Positions 1 to 8,070 of a stretch of DNA of 64,000 bases are shown piece after piece. Positions within the stretch are counted from its first letter, which is position 1; each line of letters starts with the position of its first letter. A program made the translations under genes and the position numbers. Source of the stretch: Roseiarcus sp963787135 (lineage in GTDB: Bacteria > Pseudomonadota > Alphaproteobacteria > Rhizobiales > Beijerinckiaceae); the NCBI GenBank assembly GCA_963787135.1, contig CAWBBW010000013.1, positions 139,392-203,391 on the forward strand, given 5' to 3'. A model generated the notes under the pieces. The model was not told where the DNA came from, made no database searches, and worked only from the letters and a program-made list of their open reading frames with translations.

Positions 1-50
1 CTGGTGTGGAAGCTCAGCCTACCAAGTCAGGCCGCCGTCCACCCGCATAG

Positions 51-530
51 GATCTTTTCTATGCGGCCGAGGCCGACCGCGCGGAAGTTCTGCGCCTGCT
101 CCTCGATCATGGCGCCGATTCGAACATCCCCGGGCGCAGCGGCTTACGGCCGCTCGCCGCGGCGGCCTACAACGGCTCTGAAGAGAACGTCGAGCGGCTT
201 CTGAAATACGGCGCCGACCCGAATGCGCTCGACGACGACGGCAAGGGCGCAATGGTCTACGCGGCGGGGCGCGCCTATGCGCCGATCGTCGCGCTCTTGA
301 TCGACGCCGGGGTCGACGTCAACCGGCGCTACGGCCACGGCCTGACCGCGCTGATGTGGGCCGCCGTTCCCGACGCGAGCGCGGGAAGCGAGGACGTGAA
401 CGCGACGCTCAGGACGCTGATCGACCATGGCGCAGCGCTCGACCTCAAGGACGATCGCGGCAAGACCGCCGCCGACATCGCCCACGGACTCGGGCGCGAG
501 CGCGAGGCGAAAATGCTGGAGAAGAAATAA
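51..530 (+). pseudogene. Ankyrin-repeat protein, 3' part, interrupted by in-frame stop
   Basis: The frame ending at 530 codes about 159 residues of ankyrin repeats: recognisable units are LRLLLDHGADSN, VERLLKYGADPNALDDDG, IVALLIDAGVDVN and LRTLIDHGAALDLKDDRG, the classic helix pair followed by a G-A-D-x-N turn. The same frame stays ankyrin-like upstream to the window edge, but a TAG sits at 48-50 and no ATG or GTG follows it until ATG 252, which would begin in the middle of a repeat. The gene is therefore truncated by the window edge and also broken by a stop or nearby frameshift. Ankyrin repeats are protein-protein interaction modules; no partner is indicated. The next gene is convergent, with its stop 10 nt away. 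Confidence 0.6.
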
Positions 531-540
531 CGCGGCCTGC

Positions 541-1101
541 CTACAGTCCCGCCAGATAGGCCGCGATCGCCGTCAGCTGATCGGGCGTGACGGTGTGTAT
601 AAGATCGGACATGCCGGGATTGTTGGCGCGGGCGCCAGTGCGGAAATCCGTCATCGTCTTGGCGAGATAATCGCGTTCCTGGCCTGCGAGCCGCGGAATG
701 GACGAATCGCCTTGAAACTGCTCCAGGTGGCAGCTCGTGCAGACGACCGACTTGATCGCCGTCATCGCGACCGCCTCGTCCGCCTTGGATGCGGACGGCG
801 CCCCGGTCTTCGGCCAGGGTTTGGCCGCGAAATATTCGGCGAGCGCCAGTGCGTCCTGTTTGACGACATATTGGGCGATCGGCGTCATGCGATAGTCCTT
901 TCGCGCGCCCTTCTGGAAATCGCGGAACTGCAGATAGAGATAGCCAGCGTTTTGGCCCCAGATGATGGGCGTCGTCGGGTCCGTCGGTAAGCCTTTTTCG
1001 CCGTGGCACGCGCCGCAGAGCGCCGCTTTGTCCTCAATCGTATCCGACCAAGCGGCGGTCGCGCCGGCAAGGAACGCGGCCACAACAACGCAACGCAACA
1101 T
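541..1101 (-). CDS. Periplasmic diheme cytochrome c (c4-like)
   Basis: The product has 186 residues. It opens with a signal peptide (MLRCVVVAAFLAG, cleavage near AWSD) and carries two CXXCH haem-attachment motifs, CGACH near residue 30 and CTSCH near residue 121. Each is followed by a distal Met-containing stretch (DYRMTPIAQY; NNPGMSDL), the usual c4-type two-domain arrangement. I chose ATG 1101 because GAGGA lies 8-10 nt upstream and the signal peptide begins there; in-frame starts at 1134 (ATG) and 1161 (TTG) are possible, but the second lies beside the upstream terminator. The gene follows the PQQ dehydrogenase on the same strand, so it may accept that enzyme's electrons; this is inferred from position only. 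Confidence 0.85.
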   Translation of the reverse strand: MLRCVVVAAFLAGATAAWSDTIEDKAALCGACHGEKGLPTDPTTPIIWGQNAGYLYLQFRDFQKGARKDYRMTPIAQYVVKQDALALAEYFAAKPWPKTGAPSASKADEAVAMTAIKSVVCTSCHLEQFQGDSSIPRLAGQERDYLAKTMTDFRTGARANNPGMSDLIHTVTPDQLTAIAAYLAGL

Positions 1102-1163
1102 GAAAGGGAATCCTCGCGCCAATGCCGCGCTCATTTGGCGCGGGCCACGCCTCAAGGTCAAAC

Positions 1164-1196
1164 AAAAAGGCCGCCCCGCTCAATCGAGCGGGGCGG
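1164..1196 (-). terminator. Rho-independent terminator of the PQQ dehydrogenase gene
   Basis: Read on the minus strand, an 11-bp GC stem (CCGCCCCGCTC / GAGCGGGGCGG) with a 4-nt loop is followed by CC and five T residues. It starts 18 nt past the dehydrogenase stop codon. It separates that gene from the cytochrome c gene, which therefore probably needs its own promoter or read-through. Confidence 0.9.
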
Positions 1197-1213
1197 TCAA
1201 CGAAGCGTGAACT

Positions 1214-2950
1214 TCAGTCGAGCGTGAAGGCGATGATGGCGTCGCCGCGCGCGAAGTCGATCTGGGTGTTTCCGCCCGCGCCGACGACGATATACTGCTT
1301 GCCGCCGACGGCGTAGGAGGACGGCGGAGCGTTGACGCCCGCTCCCGCCTGGAACTGCCAGAGCACTTTGCCGGTGGCGGAGTTATAGGCCTTGAACCAG
1401 CCGTTGCCTTCGCCAGCGAAGGCAAGACCGCCGGCGGTGGCGAGAATGCCGCCGATCATCGGCTGCGGCGTCTTAACCTGCCATGCGATCTTGCCGGTGT
1501 TGTAGTTGACCGCGCTGATGTTGCCGGTCTGGATCCCCCCAGGCACATTGGTGAAGGCGCCGCCGAGCCAGAGCTTGCCGTCCGGATAGGGCGTGCTTGC
1601 GACCGTATAGGTCATCTCCTGCTCGAGATTGATCGCATAGGCCATATTGTGGTTCGGATCGGTCGCCATGGGCGACCATTCGACGCCGCCATTGGCGCCT
1701 GGGAACATTTTCGCTGAATTGGCGTCGAGCGGCTGCGTCGGCGTCGGCAACACCCACCTGTCCTTCTGCGACACCATCGGGTCGGAGAAGCGGATGAGGC
1801 TGCAGTCCTTGCGGTCGTTCACGTAGACATAGCCGGTCTTGCCAGCGTGCAGAACCGCGGGGATCATCTTGCCGGACTTGTCGGCGGCGTTGACGAGTAC
1901 GGTCGGGCTCACTGCGTCGAGGTCCCAGACATCATGCGGGACATATTGGAAGTGGCAAACGTACTTGCCGGTTTCCAGGTCGACCGAGACAAGCGAGTCT
2001 GTGTAGAGGTTGTCGCCGGGGCGGATCGCCCCATCAAGGTCGGGCGAGGGATTGCCGACGACGAAGTAGATGCGCTTGGCCGCCAGATCGACGGAAGGGT
2101 TTTGCCACACGCCGCCGCCGAGCGTTTTGTAAGGGTCGCCGTTCTTGGCCAGCGCCGCCTTTTCGGCGTCGATGTCGCGATGCTCGTCGCGACCGGTCGC
2201 GTCCTTCGTCGCCCACACTCCGACCGAGTTCTCAGGGATCGTGTCGAAGCTCCAGAGAAGCTTGCCGTCTGTGGCGTCGTAAGCCCGCACGAAGCCGCGA
2301 ATGCCATATTCGCCGCCGTTGGTGCCGATCAGGATCTTGCCGTCGACCGCCGTCGGGGCCATCGTTTCGCTGTAGCCCTTTTCGGGGTCGGCGAGCTGCT
2401 GCTCCCAAACCACAGAGCCCGTCTTGGCGTTGAGCGCGATGAGTTTCGCGTCGAGCGTACCGAGATAGACCTTGTCGTCGTAGACCGCGACGCCTCGATT
2501 GTTCGGGCCACAGCAGAAGGTCGTGACCGGGCCGAGCTTGGGCTTGTAGTGCCAGATCTCGGCGCCGGTCTTGGCGTCGAGGGCGTAGACGTGGCTAAAC
2601 GACGTCGTCACATACATCACGCCGTTGACGACGATCGGCGAGGTCTCGAGTGACTCCTTCACTTCGGTTTGGAAGATCCAGGCGGGATGGAGATGAGAAA
2701 CGTTGCCGCGATTGATCTGCCCGTTCGGATAGAAGCGAGTCTGTTCGTAGTTGCCGTTGGTTTGCAGGAAGTTGGATCCGTCGCGAGCCGCGTTGTCGAG
2801 ATCTTTCTGCGGCACCGAAGTGACCGTCGCGGTTTTCGACATCGCGCCGGACGTGGGATTGATTTCCTGCGCGCCGACACCCGAAGCCAATGCGAACGCC
2901 GCGGCGCAGATTGAACCAAGCAACAGTGGTTTGCTGACGACTTTAGCCAT
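1214..2950 (-). CDS. PQQ-dependent methanol/ethanol-type dehydrogenase, probably lanthanide-dependent
   Basis: A 578-residue periplasmic quinoprotein that oxidises primary alcohols (possibly aldehydes) and passes electrons to a cytochrome c. A signal peptide ends near GVGAQE (residue 28). The eight-bladed propeller shows repeated W-docking motifs and the vicinal cysteines C146-C147 in CCGPNNRG that stack on PQQ. Metal and catalytic ligands match MxaF/XoxF spacing: E214, N300, catalytic D343. D345, two residues on (WDLD), is the extra Asp typical of lanthanide-dependent XoxF and ExaF/PedH enzymes; calcium enzymes usually have a small residue there. The DAVSP context looks more like ExaF-type alcohol dehydrogenases than XoxF proper. 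ATG 2950 was chosen for its GGAGGAG ribosome site and the signal peptide. No haem domain is fused. Confidence 0.93.
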   Translation of the reverse strand: MAKVVSKPLLLGSICAAAFALASGVGAQEINPTSGAMSKTATVTSVPQKDLDNAARDGSNFLQTNGNYEQTRFYPNGQINRGNVSHLHPAWIFQTEVKESLETSPIVVNGVMYVTTSFSHVYALDAKTGAEIWHYKPKLGPVTTFCCGPNNRGVAVYDDKVYLGTLDAKLIALNAKTGSVVWEQQLADPEKGYSETMAPTAVDGKILIGTNGGEYGIRGFVRAYDATDGKLLWSFDTIPENSVGVWATKDATGRDEHRDIDAEKAALAKNGDPYKTLGGGVWQNPSVDLAAKRIYFVVGNPSPDLDGAIRPGDNLYTDSLVSVDLETGKYVCHFQYVPHDVWDLDAVSPTVLVNAADKSGKMIPAVLHAGKTGYVYVNDRKDCSLIRFSDPMVSQKDRWVLPTPTQPLDANSAKMFPGANGGVEWSPMATDPNHNMAYAINLEQEMTYTVASTPYPDGKLWLGGAFTNVPGGIQTGNISAVNYNTGKIAWQVKTPQPMIGGILATAGGLAFAGEGNGWFKAYNSATGKVLWQFQAGAGVNAPPSSYAVGGKQYIVVGAGGNTQIDFARGDAIIAFTLD

Positions 2951-3646
2951 CGTGGTCTCCTCCCTGACTTTGCCACATTGATCAAAAATTTTCGCTTTGT
3001 CACCCCAACTCCCGAGGCCGTCATCTGGCGAATGTCGAATAAATGGAGGTTGCGTCGCCTGAAGGTTTGCACGATTTACCGACGTGATACAGTCGGCGTC
3101 GAGCAAGCAAGACATACGCCAACTGCGGTCGCTCCTGCGCCGGCCACGGCCGCTGCGTCCCCGAGGGCGCCAAGCTGACGTCGACTCGTCGAATTGGGCG
3201 TGAAGGCGGCTATCGGAAGGGGCGCAGGGGCTCGGTGACATCGCCGACCCAGCCAGCGGCAATCTACACGCGAACGGGATGCCGTCGGCGCCAAGAAGCG
3301 CCGCACGCGCCTCACCCAACGGCCCCGAGGTCTTGTCAGGGGAACCGAATCTGGCGGCGGGAAATCCCGAAGTCGGCTCGGTTTCAGGCCAAAGCGACGA
3401 TCGAAGACGGCGTCCACGCGGGCGAGCCGGGCGGCCTGAAATGCGTGGCGACCAAAGCGCCTTTCGGAGGACGCAGCCGCGGATGGATCCGACGGGAGGA
3501 AGAGACGCGCGATATCTCGACAAGCCCATCCACGACCCGCTCAGTGTGACGACTTTGACGCCGGTCGCTCAGCGCGATCATTCCAAAAAACTCCAGCCGA
3601 TAAATCCCTATCGGGGCAGGAAATGTTCCCGCGGTCAGTCGGGGTT
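2951..3646. other. Long non-coding leader upstream of the PQQ dehydrogenase
   Basis: About 700 bases with no gene I can support. The open frames here are overlapping and compositionally featureless. The stretch next to 2950 must hold the dehydrogenase promoter, but I could not identify a convincing -35/-10 pair or operator. The far end abuts a decayed histidine-kinase fragment, so part of this DNA may be degraded coding sequence. Confidence 0.4.
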
Positions 3647-3803
3647 TCACTCGCGGAATCCAAATCTCGCTTCGACGATCGCGCCCCCGTTAGATGAAGC
3701 GCCAAATTCGAATTCGCCGCCCAGCGCTTTCACGCGCTCGCGCATGCCCGACAGTCCCATCCCTGCTCTTGTTTCGGCCCCTATGCCGCGACCATCCTCC
3801 TGA
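3647..3803 (-). pseudogene. C-terminal remnant of a sensor histidine kinase
   Basis: On the minus strand a short frame reads DGRGIG, then GMGLSGMRERVKALGGEFEF, then GGAIVEARFGF and a TGA stop. This is the G1/G2-box end of a HATPase_c domain of the NarL-partner (HisKA_3) type, whose usual form is D-x-G-x-G...GLGLxGMRERVxxLGG. An in-frame TAA lies a few codons upstream of the fragment and no rest of the kinase is visible, so only about 47 codons survive. It probably belonged to a two-component regulator of the adjacent alcohol dehydrogenase, as is common at PQQ-dehydrogenase loci, but that link is inference. Confidence 0.6.
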
Positions 3804-3983
3804 CTTTAGGTATCTTTCGGAGAGACGGGCCGCAGCCTTCAATTCAGGCCTTTAACGCGCCTGTACCCCTCGATTCAGGCGACGCTTGACGCGCGAGGTA
3901 GTCGAGAACATTTTTGTGCGCGCGATTCAGCAGCGGATCGTTCCACAACGCTGCGCCCGTCCGCGCGGCGCCGGCAGCCGCTG

Positions 3984-4709
3984 GCCACGTCTTTTTTGAT
4001 CGCGAGGCCACAATCGCCAAGGCTGGATTCAATCGCTGGCTGGTTCCGCCTGCCGCGCTTGCGATCCATCTTTGCATCGGCATGGCCTATGGCTTCAGCG
4101 TGTTCTGGGTGCCGCTCGGACGCGCGGTCGCCGTTGCGAGGGGCGCGCCCAAGCCGATCGCCTGCCCGGGCGACGCGACGAGCTTTGCCGGCAAGCTCAC
4201 CATTACCGGGCACGCGCTGTTTGCCACCGACTGCGATTGGACGCAGTTCGACCTCGGCTGGATGTACGGCGGCGGTTTTGCGACCGTTCCGGCCTATCTC
4301 GCCGACCTGTTCGGGGTGCAGTATGTCGGGGCAATTCACGGACGTCTGCTGACCGCCTGGTCGACCGCCGGCATCGTTGGTCCCGTGCTCGTCAACTATC
4401 TGCACAATTCGCGCGTCGCCGCAGGCGTCCCGTGCGACCACGTCTATGACGTCATCTTTTATGCGCTGACCGGACTCCTGGTGGTCGGTCTCGCCGCCAA
4501 CGCGCTTATTTCGGCCTGTCGCCGAGAAATGGTTCATTCGCGCCCCGAGCGAACACGAGCCCCACGCCGTCAAGCCTCGGACCTCATCCTTTGGCATCGG
4601 ACATGGCGGATTCGACGCGGAAGCCGCGGTCGCCTGGGCGCTGGTCGGAGTCCCGCTGGCCTGGGGCGTCTATATGACCCTGCTCAGCGCGGCGAGAATC
4701 TTCCAATAA
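3984..4709 (+). pseudogene. Oxalate/formate (OFA) family MFS antiporter, internally deleted and frameshifted
   Basis: The start resembles the N terminus of OFA-family antiporters (IAKAGFNRWLVPPAALAIHL, then GMAYGFSVFWVPL). At WMYGGGF near 4260 the sequence jumps from the third membrane segment straight into the C-terminal part (FATVPAYLADLFG, AIHGRLLTAWSTAGI), losing several hundred bases. An extra T in the TTT run at 4509-4511 then shifts the frame. The remaining C terminus (PVAEKWFIRAP ... AWALVGVPLAWGVYMTLLS) is readable in the next frame to the TAA at 4707-4709. Intact family members have roughly 420-560 residues and twelve membrane segments; about 240 codons survive here. No secure start codon remains. 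Confidence 0.82.
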
Positions 4710-4892
4710 CCGCGCCGCCGCGACAGCCGTCTCGCATGACTGGACGGGGCGCTGCGGGACAAGCCCAGACCTTGAACGGCCCGGCGACGGTCAACGAACG
4801 TTCGAAGCAGGTGACGCCGCGCGGCAATGGTGCTAGCTTGACCACGTGACCACGAGTGGCCACCGAGGAGGTAAACTCAAGGAGTTAAATTC

Positions 4893-4970
4893 ATGAGCTG
4901 GAATACCCCTGTCGTCACCGAAGTTTGCGTGGGCATGGAAGTTACCGCTTACCTGTCGGCGCTGATGTGA
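4893..4970 (+). CDS. pqqA: PqqA, precursor peptide of pyrroloquinoline quinone
   Basis: A 25-residue ORF beginning MSWNTPVVTEVCVGMEVTAY. It carries the invariant Glu16-x3-Tyr20 pair (EVTAY) whose side chains are cross-linked by PqqE to form the PQQ skeleton. The V-C-V-G-M-E-V-T stretch closely resembles Methylobacterium-type PqqA. A strong ribosome site (AAGGAG, 8 nt spacing) precedes the ATG. No pqqB, C, D or E follows, so the biosynthetic enzymes must be elsewhere. The copy is free-standing between a decayed antiporter and the Ped-like ABC genes. A small hairpin follows at 4986-5002. It is a little longer than the 22-24 residues of many PqqA peptides. Confidence 0.9.
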   Translation: MSWNTPVVTEVCVGMEVTAYLSALM

Positions 4971-4985
4971 GATAAATGCGGCCTG

Positions 4986-5002
4986 TCCGCCACAAAGGCG
5001 GA
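4986..5002 (+). terminator. Possible hairpin downstream of pqqA
   Basis: A 6-bp stem TCCGCC / GGCGGA with the loop ACAAA begins 16 nt after the pqqA stop. It lacks a proper T-run (ATTGAATAACC follows), so it may be a 3' stabilising or attenuating hairpin rather than a terminator. Confidence 0.35.
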
Positions 5003-5379
5003 TTGAATAACCTGTTGCACGTTTTGGCGTCTCTTTCCGTTGGGAACAGAGAGGTTCATGCGGCTGTGAACGGGCGGCTTCATGGAGTGATCCGAAACGG
5101 CCATGCAGTGAGGTCTCCGGAAAGTCGAGTCTAGCTATTTTCGGCGGAGTTTGCGCCGATGGCGAAACGCCTCGATAGTCTCGGCGAATATGGTCTAGGG
5201 CCACCTCCGTGACGCGCGCAATGCGTCGCGGGGAGTGGCTTTTCGAGTGGGAGCCAAGACAGGGTCCCGAGCCCCTCAGTTTTGCTTGAGGACGAGTTGC
5301 GCGGCCGCAGGGTGTTCTCGTAGAGCGCGTGGCTCGCCCTCGCGCAGCTCGAAGCGATAGCAACCACCCAGCGGGCTTC
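5003..5379. other. Gap between pqqA and the small secreted protein
   Basis: About 375 bases with no supported gene. A short minus-strand frame ending at 5276 reads protein-like (GGCYRFELREGEPRALREHP) but has no start, ribosome site or recognised family. It could be a remnant; I see nothing else. Confidence 0.35.
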
Positions 5380-5730
5380 TCAACTGGTCGAGCAGTCCTT
5401 GAGGTCCTTGTCTTCGATGGCAAAGGGTTTGCCCTGAAGGATGTGCACATTCCGAGCAAAACACGTGCGCCCGTCCTTCAATGTCAGCCGAAGATCGTAT
5501 ACCCCGCTCTCGACGCCGGTAATCTTCAGGCGTTCGTCGTGCTCGACCGCGCCGTCGGGGTCATTGACCGTCTGGTTGGACTGGAACGCATTCGCGCCTG
5601 CTCTCGAAACCTCAAGCTTGGTCACCGTCGAAGTGGTCAGATTCCAGAACTGCGGCGGCTTGTCCGCCGCAAACGCGTCTGCGGCCACGATGCAGGCCGG
5701 TAGGAGCAAAATCGCCGCACTCGACTTCAT
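5380..5730 (-). CDS. Small secreted protein of unknown function
   Basis: The product has 116 residues and a clear signal peptide (MKSSAAILLLPACIVAADAFA, cleavage after AFA). The mature part of about 95 residues is rich in short beta-strand-like segments (FWNLTTSTVTKLEVSRAG; GVYDLRLTLKDGRTC) and has two cysteines (CFA and the near-terminal DC) that could form a disulphide. I do not recognise the family. It is transcribed divergently from the PQQ-associated ABC genes, with about 43 nt between the starts, so it may share their regulation. Its place between pqqA and the binding protein hints at a periplasmic role in the same system, without direct evidence. Confidence 0.65.
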   Translation of the reverse strand: MKSSAAILLLPACIVAADAFAADKPPQFWNLTTSTVTKLEVSRAGANAFQSNQTVNDPDGAVEHDERLKITGVESGVYDLRLTLKDGRTCFARNVHILQGKPFAIEDKDLKDCSTS

Positions 5731-5773
5731 ATGTTTCTCGCAACGGCGCCGCCGAATTTATCGCTCAACGCCG

Positions 5774-7090
5774 ATGTCACGTGCTTTCGCATGCGAGCCC
5801 TCGGAAACTCAAGTGTCGTTCGCGAGCCGCGAGCACCTTGCGCCTCAGTGCGCTCATGTTGGAACCCGCTCGCGCGTTCCCTCTTTCGCCTGCGGGCTGA
5901 AAGGGTTTCGCGCGCTTTTTGGGGTGACGCTCGCTTTGTTCGCAGTGGCGGTCCAGCCGGCGAACGCGGATCCCCTAGCCGTCAAGGTCGGCGTCATCCG
6001 CGAAGCGCACTCTCGCGAGACGATCTCCATCCTCGATATCCCTCCCGCGGACGACTTTGTTGCCGGCGCGCGCATGGCGATGGATGACGACAACACGACC
6101 GGCCGCTTTCTCGATCAATCCTTCTCGGTCGTCGACGCCAAGCTTGCCCCCGGCGAAGATCCGGTCGCGCGGCTCAATGGGATGCTTGCCGACGGCGTGC
6201 GCAATTTTATCGTCGATCTTCCCCCTGCCGAGGTTCTTGCGGTTGCCGACGCAGCGCGCGTCTCCGGCGCGCTGGTGTTCAACGCGGGCGCGACGGACGA
6301 TCGCCTTCGCGAGGAGGATTGTCGCGCCAATGTGATTCACGTCGCGCCGACCCGTTCGATGCTGGCTGACGCGCTTGCGCAATATCTGATTTGGAAGCAG
6401 TGGAGACGCTGGCTCCTGGTGGTCGGGTCGCATTCGGGAGACAAGCTGCTCGCGGACGCCTTCCGGCGGTCGGCGAAGAAATTCGGCGCGAAAATCGTTG
6501 AGGAGCGCGTATACGAGGACATCGGCGGAGGCCGGCGCTCGGACTCGGGCAGCGTGCAAGTCCAGCGGCAGATGCCGGTCTTCACCCAGAGCGCTCCCGA
6601 TTACGACGTGCTCGTCGCAGCCGACGAAAACGAGGTTTTCGCGGGTTATCTGCCCTATCGTACCTGGGACCCTCGGCCCGTTGTCGGCTCAGCGGGCCTG
6701 CAGCCAACCAGTTGGGACCCCTCGCACGAACTCTGGGGCGCCGTGCAGTTGCAAAACCGCTTCGAGCGCGTGTTCAAGCGCGGCATGAATGTGCGCGACA
6801 ACCAGGCTTGGGTCGCCATGCGCATGATCGGCGACGCGGTCGCACGTACGCGCTCCGCCGATCCCAAATCGATTCACGATGATCTCCTCTCGCCCGACTT
6901 TGCGGTGGCTGCCTTTAAGGGACAGAAGCTGACGTTGCGCGCCTGGAACCAACAGCTGCGTCAGCCCATCCTGCTCACTGACGGTCGCGGCACGGTCTCG
7001 GTTTCCCCCCAGGAAGGTTTCCTGCATGAGACGTCCGAACTGGACACACTTGGCTTCGACAAGCCGGAGACCAAATGCAAACTTCAATGA
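5774..7090 (+). CDS. Periplasmic substrate-binding protein, PQQ-dehydrogenase-associated ABC system
   Basis: The mature part begins near ADPLAVKVGVIRE and has the Leu/Ile/Val-binding (type 1 periplasmic) fold layout: an N-terminal lobe with AGARMAMDDDNTTGRFL, then FNAGATDDRLREEDC and a C-terminal lobe ending GTVSVSPQEGF. This matches the binding protein found beside PQQ alcohol dehydrogenases (TIGR03863-type). A hydrophobic signal (ALFGVTLALFAVAVQPANA) precedes it. The start is uncertain: ATG 5774 gives a long pre-signal tail, and a later GTG, TTG or CTG start nearer 5890 is possible. The 3' end overlaps the next gene by 16 nt. The ligand is unknown; an alcohol or its oxidation product is the usual guess. 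Confidence 0.82.
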   Translation: MSRAFACEPSETQVSFASREHLAPQCAHVGTRSRVPSFACGLKGFRALFGVTLALFAVAVQPANADPLAVKVGVIREAHSRETISILDIPPADDFVAGARMAMDDDNTTGRFLDQSFSVVDAKLAPGEDPVARLNGMLADGVRNFIVDLPPAEVLAVADAARVSGALVFNAGATDDRLREEDCRANVIHVAPTRSMLADALAQYLIWKQWRRWLLVVGSHSGDKLLADAFRRSAKKFGAKIVEERVYEDIGGGRRSDSGSVQVQRQMPVFTQSAPDYDVLVAADENEVFAGYLPYRTWDPRPVVGSAGLQPTSWDPSHELWGAVQLQNRFERVFKRGMNVRDNQAWVAMRMIGDAVARTRSADPKSIHDDLLSPDFAVAAFKGQKLTLRAWNQQLRQPILLTDGRGTVSVSPQEGFLHETSELDTLGFDKPETKCKLQ

Positions 7091-8070
7091 AGCGCCTCGC
7101 GCGCTGCACCGGCGCCCTCGCCCTCCTGGCAGGCCTTAGCGCCTTCTCAGGTCACGTGCCGGCGGCGACCGCCTATATCACCAACGAGAAGGGCAATTCG
7201 ATCTCGGTCATCGACCTCGACAAGCTCGAGGTCACGCGCACCGTCAAGGTCGGCCAAAGGCCGCGCGGCATTGCGCTGACCAAGGACGAGACGCTCATGT
7301 TCGTTTGCCTGGGCGACGACGATACGATCGCCATAGTCGACACGAAGACCTTGAAGGAAGTCGGCGAATTGCCATCCGGCCCCGATCCCGAGCAATTGCG
7401 CGTGAGCCCGGATGGGAAACTTGTCTTCATCGCCAACGAAAACGACGCGCTTTTGACGGCGATCGACATCGCGACGCGCAAGGTCGTCAGCGAATTTCCG
7501 GTCGGCGTCGAACCTGAGGGAGTGGCGGTCAGCCCCGACGGCTCGATCGTCGTCAATACTTCGGAAACCACCAGCATGGCTCACCTCATCGATTGGCGGA
7601 ACAAGAAGGTGCTTGCAAACATTCTCCTCCCCGCGCGCCCGCGCTACGCCGAGTACAACAAGGACGGCTCCGAACTGTGGGTGACATCGGAGGTGGGTGG
7701 AACGGTCAGCATCATCGACTCGGCCAAGCATGTCGTTGCACAAAAGATTACGTTCGACGTGCCAGGGCTAGCAACGGAGCTGATCCAGCCGGTCGGCATT
7801 CGCTTCAGCGCCGACGGCAAGCTGGCGTTCATCGCGATGGGGCCGGCGAATCGCGTGGCGGTCATCGACGCGTCGACCAAGCAGGTGCTGAAATATCTGC
7901 TCGTCGGTCAGCGTGTCTGGCAACTGGAGTTGACGCCGGACGGCAAGTATCTTTTGACGACCAACGGCGTTTCGAACGACGTATCGGTCGTGGACGTGGC
8001 GGCGCTGAAGGTCATCAAATCGATTCCGGTCGGTTCGTTTCCTTGGGGCGTCGCGATCTCGAAACAATGA
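7075..8070 (+). CDS. YVTN-family beta-propeller protein, PQQ-catabolism associated
   Basis: The product has 331 residues: a signal peptide (LALLAGLSAFSGHVPAATA) and then about seven repeats of the YVTN/40-residue type (AYITNEKGNSISVIDLDKL, MFVCLGDDDTIAIVDTKTL, VFIANENDALLTAIDIATR, LWVTSEVGGTVSIIDSAK, and so on), giving a secreted beta-propeller. This is the TIGR03866-type protein of PQQ alcohol dehydrogenase loci; its function is unknown. ATG 7075 has GGAG 7 nt upstream. A second ATG at 7087 overlaps the previous stop (ATGA) and would also keep the signal peptide. It is translationally coupled to the gene before and after. Confidence 0.85.
   Translation: MQTSMKRLARCTGALALLAGLSAFSGHVPAATAYITNEKGNSISVIDLDKLEVTRTVKVGQRPRGIALTKDETLMFVCLGDDDTIAIVDTKTLKEVGELPSGPDPEQLRVSPDGKLVFIANENDALLTAIDIATRKVVSEFPVGVEPEGVAVSPDGSIVVNTSETTSMAHLIDWRNKKVLANILLPARPRYAEYNKDGSELWVTSEVGGTVSIIDSAKHVVAQKITFDVPGLATELIQPVGIRFSADGKLAFIAMGPANRVAVIDASTKQVLKYLLVGQRVWQLELTPDGKYLLTTNGVSNDVSVVDVAALKVIKSIPVGSFPWGVAISKQ

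Noticed and set aside
2951..3529. 190-residue N-terminal extension of the PQQ dehydrogenase
   Set aside because: ATG 2950 has a strong ribosome site and begins a signal peptide; the extension has no domain.
3875..4597. Minus-strand open frame of 240 codons
   Set aside because: Opposite the OFA antiporter pseudogene, whose protein similarity is unmistakable.
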